This document shows positions 61,540 through 64,000 of a stretch of 64,000 nucleotides of DNA, piece by piece. The first letter of the stretch is position 1, and each line of letters begins with the position of its first letter. The DNA is from Psettodes erumei (Eukaryota > Chordata > Actinopteri > Pleuronectiformes > Psettodidae): NCBI GenBank assembly GCA_016785225.1, contig JAFBJZ010000107.1:1240001-1304000 (forward strand), written 5' to 3'. Below the pieces are notes generated by a model. That model was not told the DNA's origin. It ran no database searches and worked only from the letters and a program-made list of their open reading frames with translations. The position numbers and the translations under genes are program-made.

Positions 61540-63680
61540 TCAGTAGCCTGGGGCAAAAGGAGGTGGTGGCAGGTACTCTTGAGGTAGCGCTTCGCCACTC
61601 AGCGTCACCTCAGCATGAGAGTAGGAAAATGGGGCTCCATTAAAGGTCTCCTCCCCTGTGATCACCTGGTGCTCATTCTCAGTGTTTCCACTCTGGTCAT
61701 TCAGCTCATTAATCTCCATGTACATATGCTCATGGAATGTGCTTTTCTTCTTTTGGAATTTCTTCTTAAGGATTTTTAGGTTGGCGGAGACCGACGTCTT
61801 CACAGGCTGGATGTTGCCACCTTGCTGGTGTTCAGTGGCTGTGGGTGTGGAGGCACCCTCAGGTGCAGAGACTGTCCTGATACAAGCTTGGCTCTGCTTT
61901 GGTGGAGGTGCACAACTCCGAGCAGGCACTGCAGGAGGTTGGCTGGATGAAGGGTTGTCAGCTGTATATCTCTTCCTGGTCAATGGCACAGGCTTGGGGT
62001 CATGAGCATGAAACATACAGCATAGAAATTTGTTAGAAAATAAAAGGACTTCTTGCATTTAAATGTTAAAGCCACTGGTTTCAAGTAAAATACAGAGATC
62101 TCTCAGTTTACTCCTAGTATAATGCCATGTTTTTAAACCTTCATTTTGTAGGAAATTTATACAGAAGCATCTCTGTGACTTCAATAAAAGTCTTATATCA
62201 GGGAGAAGTCAAGCTCATCAAGTTTTATGCTTCTGGAAAACTGGAACCAGTATATTGTTAGTAACTTACAGGAAGCTGGTTCCAATAAAAAAAATCTCTC
62301 TTTTATTTTAGAAACTTAAGAGCAGTCTACTTAGGTCATTATTACTGTTGCTGGAAGTGGGGAGGTGACATGTTGAAGTTCTTCTCTCAAACATGGGTAA
62401 AGTATGTTTGGCTGGCTGCTTGGAGACAGGACTGTAGGGTTGCTCAGGTTGTATGGTCGATAGGGAAGGGCAGGCGGGATGATCGCTTCTTGTGATACTG
62501 GGTGGCTCCTGTTGAGTTGCAGGACGTTGTTCTGTGGCAAACTGGTGTTAGGTTTCAGATGTCTTTGGGGAAACAGAAGTTCTGCGTAGTCTGTCTTGTC
62601 GTTTGAGGACTTCCATAGAATCAGATCAGAGAGACAAGGAGACAGAATGTGATGCTTACTTTTTGATTGTTTTATCCATAATATTTTGCATGACTGTTCA
62701 GTTCAGACACAGGTGGGATAATAAAATAATTTCCTCACCTGTCCACAAGCAACAGTTAGCACCTCACTGAAAGGCATGATAGGAGTTCTACGATGAAAAT
62801 CCACAAGGTCCTGTAGAAACCGGTGACGTCTATTCTCCCCCACTATAATGTAATGGCCGTCCTCCAAGGCATCAATCATGAAGTGTCTACAGCGGTTTTC
62901 AGTGCTGAGGAGGGGTCAGTACATAAATGTGAAAAGGAGACGACTTTAAACTGTGAGACTGTGAATGTGTAAAAAACAAAATTAAAGCTCCATTAAACCT
63001 GAAAAACATTCACCGATATGAGAGAGTGTAGCCAATTCTGGTCTCACTGACTCTGATGAGGAAGTAGCCAGGAGGCTTGGACATGAGCAGTTCCTCGGCT
63101 GTCCTGCAAAAATAATTAACATGCATTACCACAGACAAAGAGACCTTTCACACATTCACTTTCATCTCTAAATGGCTTGGCAGTTTCATAGGGATGATAT
63201 TGTGTATAAACTGGAATCAATTTTCTGTGATAATCACTGTGGAATTTTTAAAAATAGGTTTCATACTGCATGTGCGGTTGGGTACCTTAACCCTTGTGTT
63301 TATGTTGTTGCCATGAACTTCCTGAAAAGTTTTTATTACTTCCTGAAAATGTAATATTTCGGCGATTCAACTTTTTTCCTTGTTTGGTTTTTGTTTTGGA
63401 TAGTTCACTTATTTTCACTCATTATTATAGTATATCCGTATTCAACATATACAATGTAGTAAAATATGACATTAAGAATAAATAGAAAAATATAAACACC
63501 ACTCATAAAATGTTGACAGTAACAAATTATAATGATGTTACATTCTTCTTACTTCCTGGAAATGATCCCATGAAACCACTCTGGGACTATACCATTCCTG
63601 ATCACAGACCGGACCTGGGACTCTGTGAACCAGGTGAAAGTATCATGTTGCCCCTGTAACGACTGACTCCAGTCCATCAT
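61540..63680 (-). CDS. hsh2d: Haematopoietic SH2 domain-containing protein (HSH2D/ALX-like)
   Basis: This is a cytoplasmic adaptor of blood cells that modulates T- and B-cell signalling and survival. Coding exons in transcript order are 63553-63680, 63014-63103, 62739-62904, 62346-62609 and 61540-61992, joining in phase to 366 residues (human 352). The SH2 domain spans about residues 33-128: PEWFHGIISRK, PPGYFLIRVSE (phosphotyrosine-binding Arg near 60), RIGYTLSYR, HFMIDALEDGHYIIVGE and FSEVLTVACGQ. After it come DYAELLF, a proline/serine-rich linker and a basic patch KILKKKFQKKK. The C-terminus EYLPPPPFAPGY closely matches human EEYQQPPPFAPGY, the most specific evidence. The linker exon's GTAATA donor and the AAG acceptor of the last exon are weak but keep frame. 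A start is taken at tandem ATGs (63675-63680). Confidence 0.93.
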
Positions 63681-64000
63681 TCTGGACAACAGTTAATTTA
63701 ATCCTCTGTTCTGTGTCTGTGGGCAAAATCACACATAAGATAATTGTAGAGTACATACTGCATAAAAAGGTCACACCATGCACAGATATGAGCTGTCATC
63801 TGCCATGGATAACTTGTAGTTAATGCATTTAGATGCCTGTGATTTAAAATAGCAGAACAATACTGACTTAGTCTGCATCTTTGTAACTTCTCCATACTCA
63901 TAATTCCTCTCTCAGCCAAACATGTCACTGAACCACTGTGAAGTCTGCTCTGTGAGCAATGTGCCTCAGTAAAGAAAATGTTACATGTTACATGGTACAC
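63681..64000 (-). other. hsh2d 5' region to the window edge
   Basis: The hsh2d start lies at 63680. The remaining 320 bases should be 5' UTR, intron or promoter. The open minus frame here has no recognised motif, and I see no TATA box I trust. Confidence 0.35.

Noticed and set aside
61658..62005. 115-codon plus-strand frame
   Set aside because: Antisense of the last hsh2d exon.

Overview
The window is vertebrate nuclear DNA, almost certainly from a ray-finned (teleost, probably percomorph) fish. The genes are split by GT-AG introns with short coding exons. They encode vertebrate-specific proteins (CC chemokines, HSH2D, NIM1K, an excitatory amino acid transporter). The intervening DNA is AT-rich and carries fish-type repeats: a decayed LINE of the L2 kind, a tRNA-derived SINE, Tc1/mariner debris and many long CA tracts. 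Nothing looks prokaryotic, and I see no CRISPR array, phage or operon structure. All gene calls come from reading exons by eye and checking that splice phases add up. Protein names rest on remembered family sequence; no search was run.

Left third (1-17.9 kb). A terminal coding exon of an unrecognised plus-strand gene (305-437) is followed by a 153-bp-period AT-rich satellite (about 780-3010). Next is gclm on the minus strand (seven coding exons, 4906-11748), whose intron 6 holds a GC-rich repeat-like island and about 600 bp of CA-rich microsatellite. An L2-like LINE fossil (about 12520-13822) lies beyond the gclm promoter, then a plus-strand CC chemokine with a TATA box and a noncoding first exon (14971-17908).

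Middle (18-39 kb). A SINE-bearing gene-poor stretch precedes nim1k (minus, 22770-26990). nim1k is head-to-head with pole4 (plus, 28481-30437), and a DNA-transposon-like element sits between them. After another gene-poor stretch with a fossil reverse transcriptase comes a second plus-strand CC chemokine (36289-38464), CCL27/28-like, with an apparent GC-AG intron.

Right part (40-64 kb). Three minus-strand genes follow: slc1a3-like glutamate transporter (41828-45975), tax1bp3 (56799-60341, with an apparent one-base frame error in exon 1) and hsh2d (61540-63680). A Tc1 transposase fossil lies upstream of the slc1a3 coding exons.

The genes do not form a pathway: glutathione synthesis (gclm), leukocyte attraction (two chemokines), an AMPK-related kinase (nim1k), replication (pole4), glutamate uptake (slc1a3), PDZ inhibition (tax1bp3) and haematopoietic SH2 signalling (hsh2d). 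The nim1k, CCL28-like and slc1a3 content recalls the human 5p12-p13 region. I found no convincing new biological system. The points most worth checking are the satellite's age gradient, the GC-AG chemokine intron, the NIM1K activation-loop change, the five-sequon glutamate-transporter exon and the tax1bp3 frame break.
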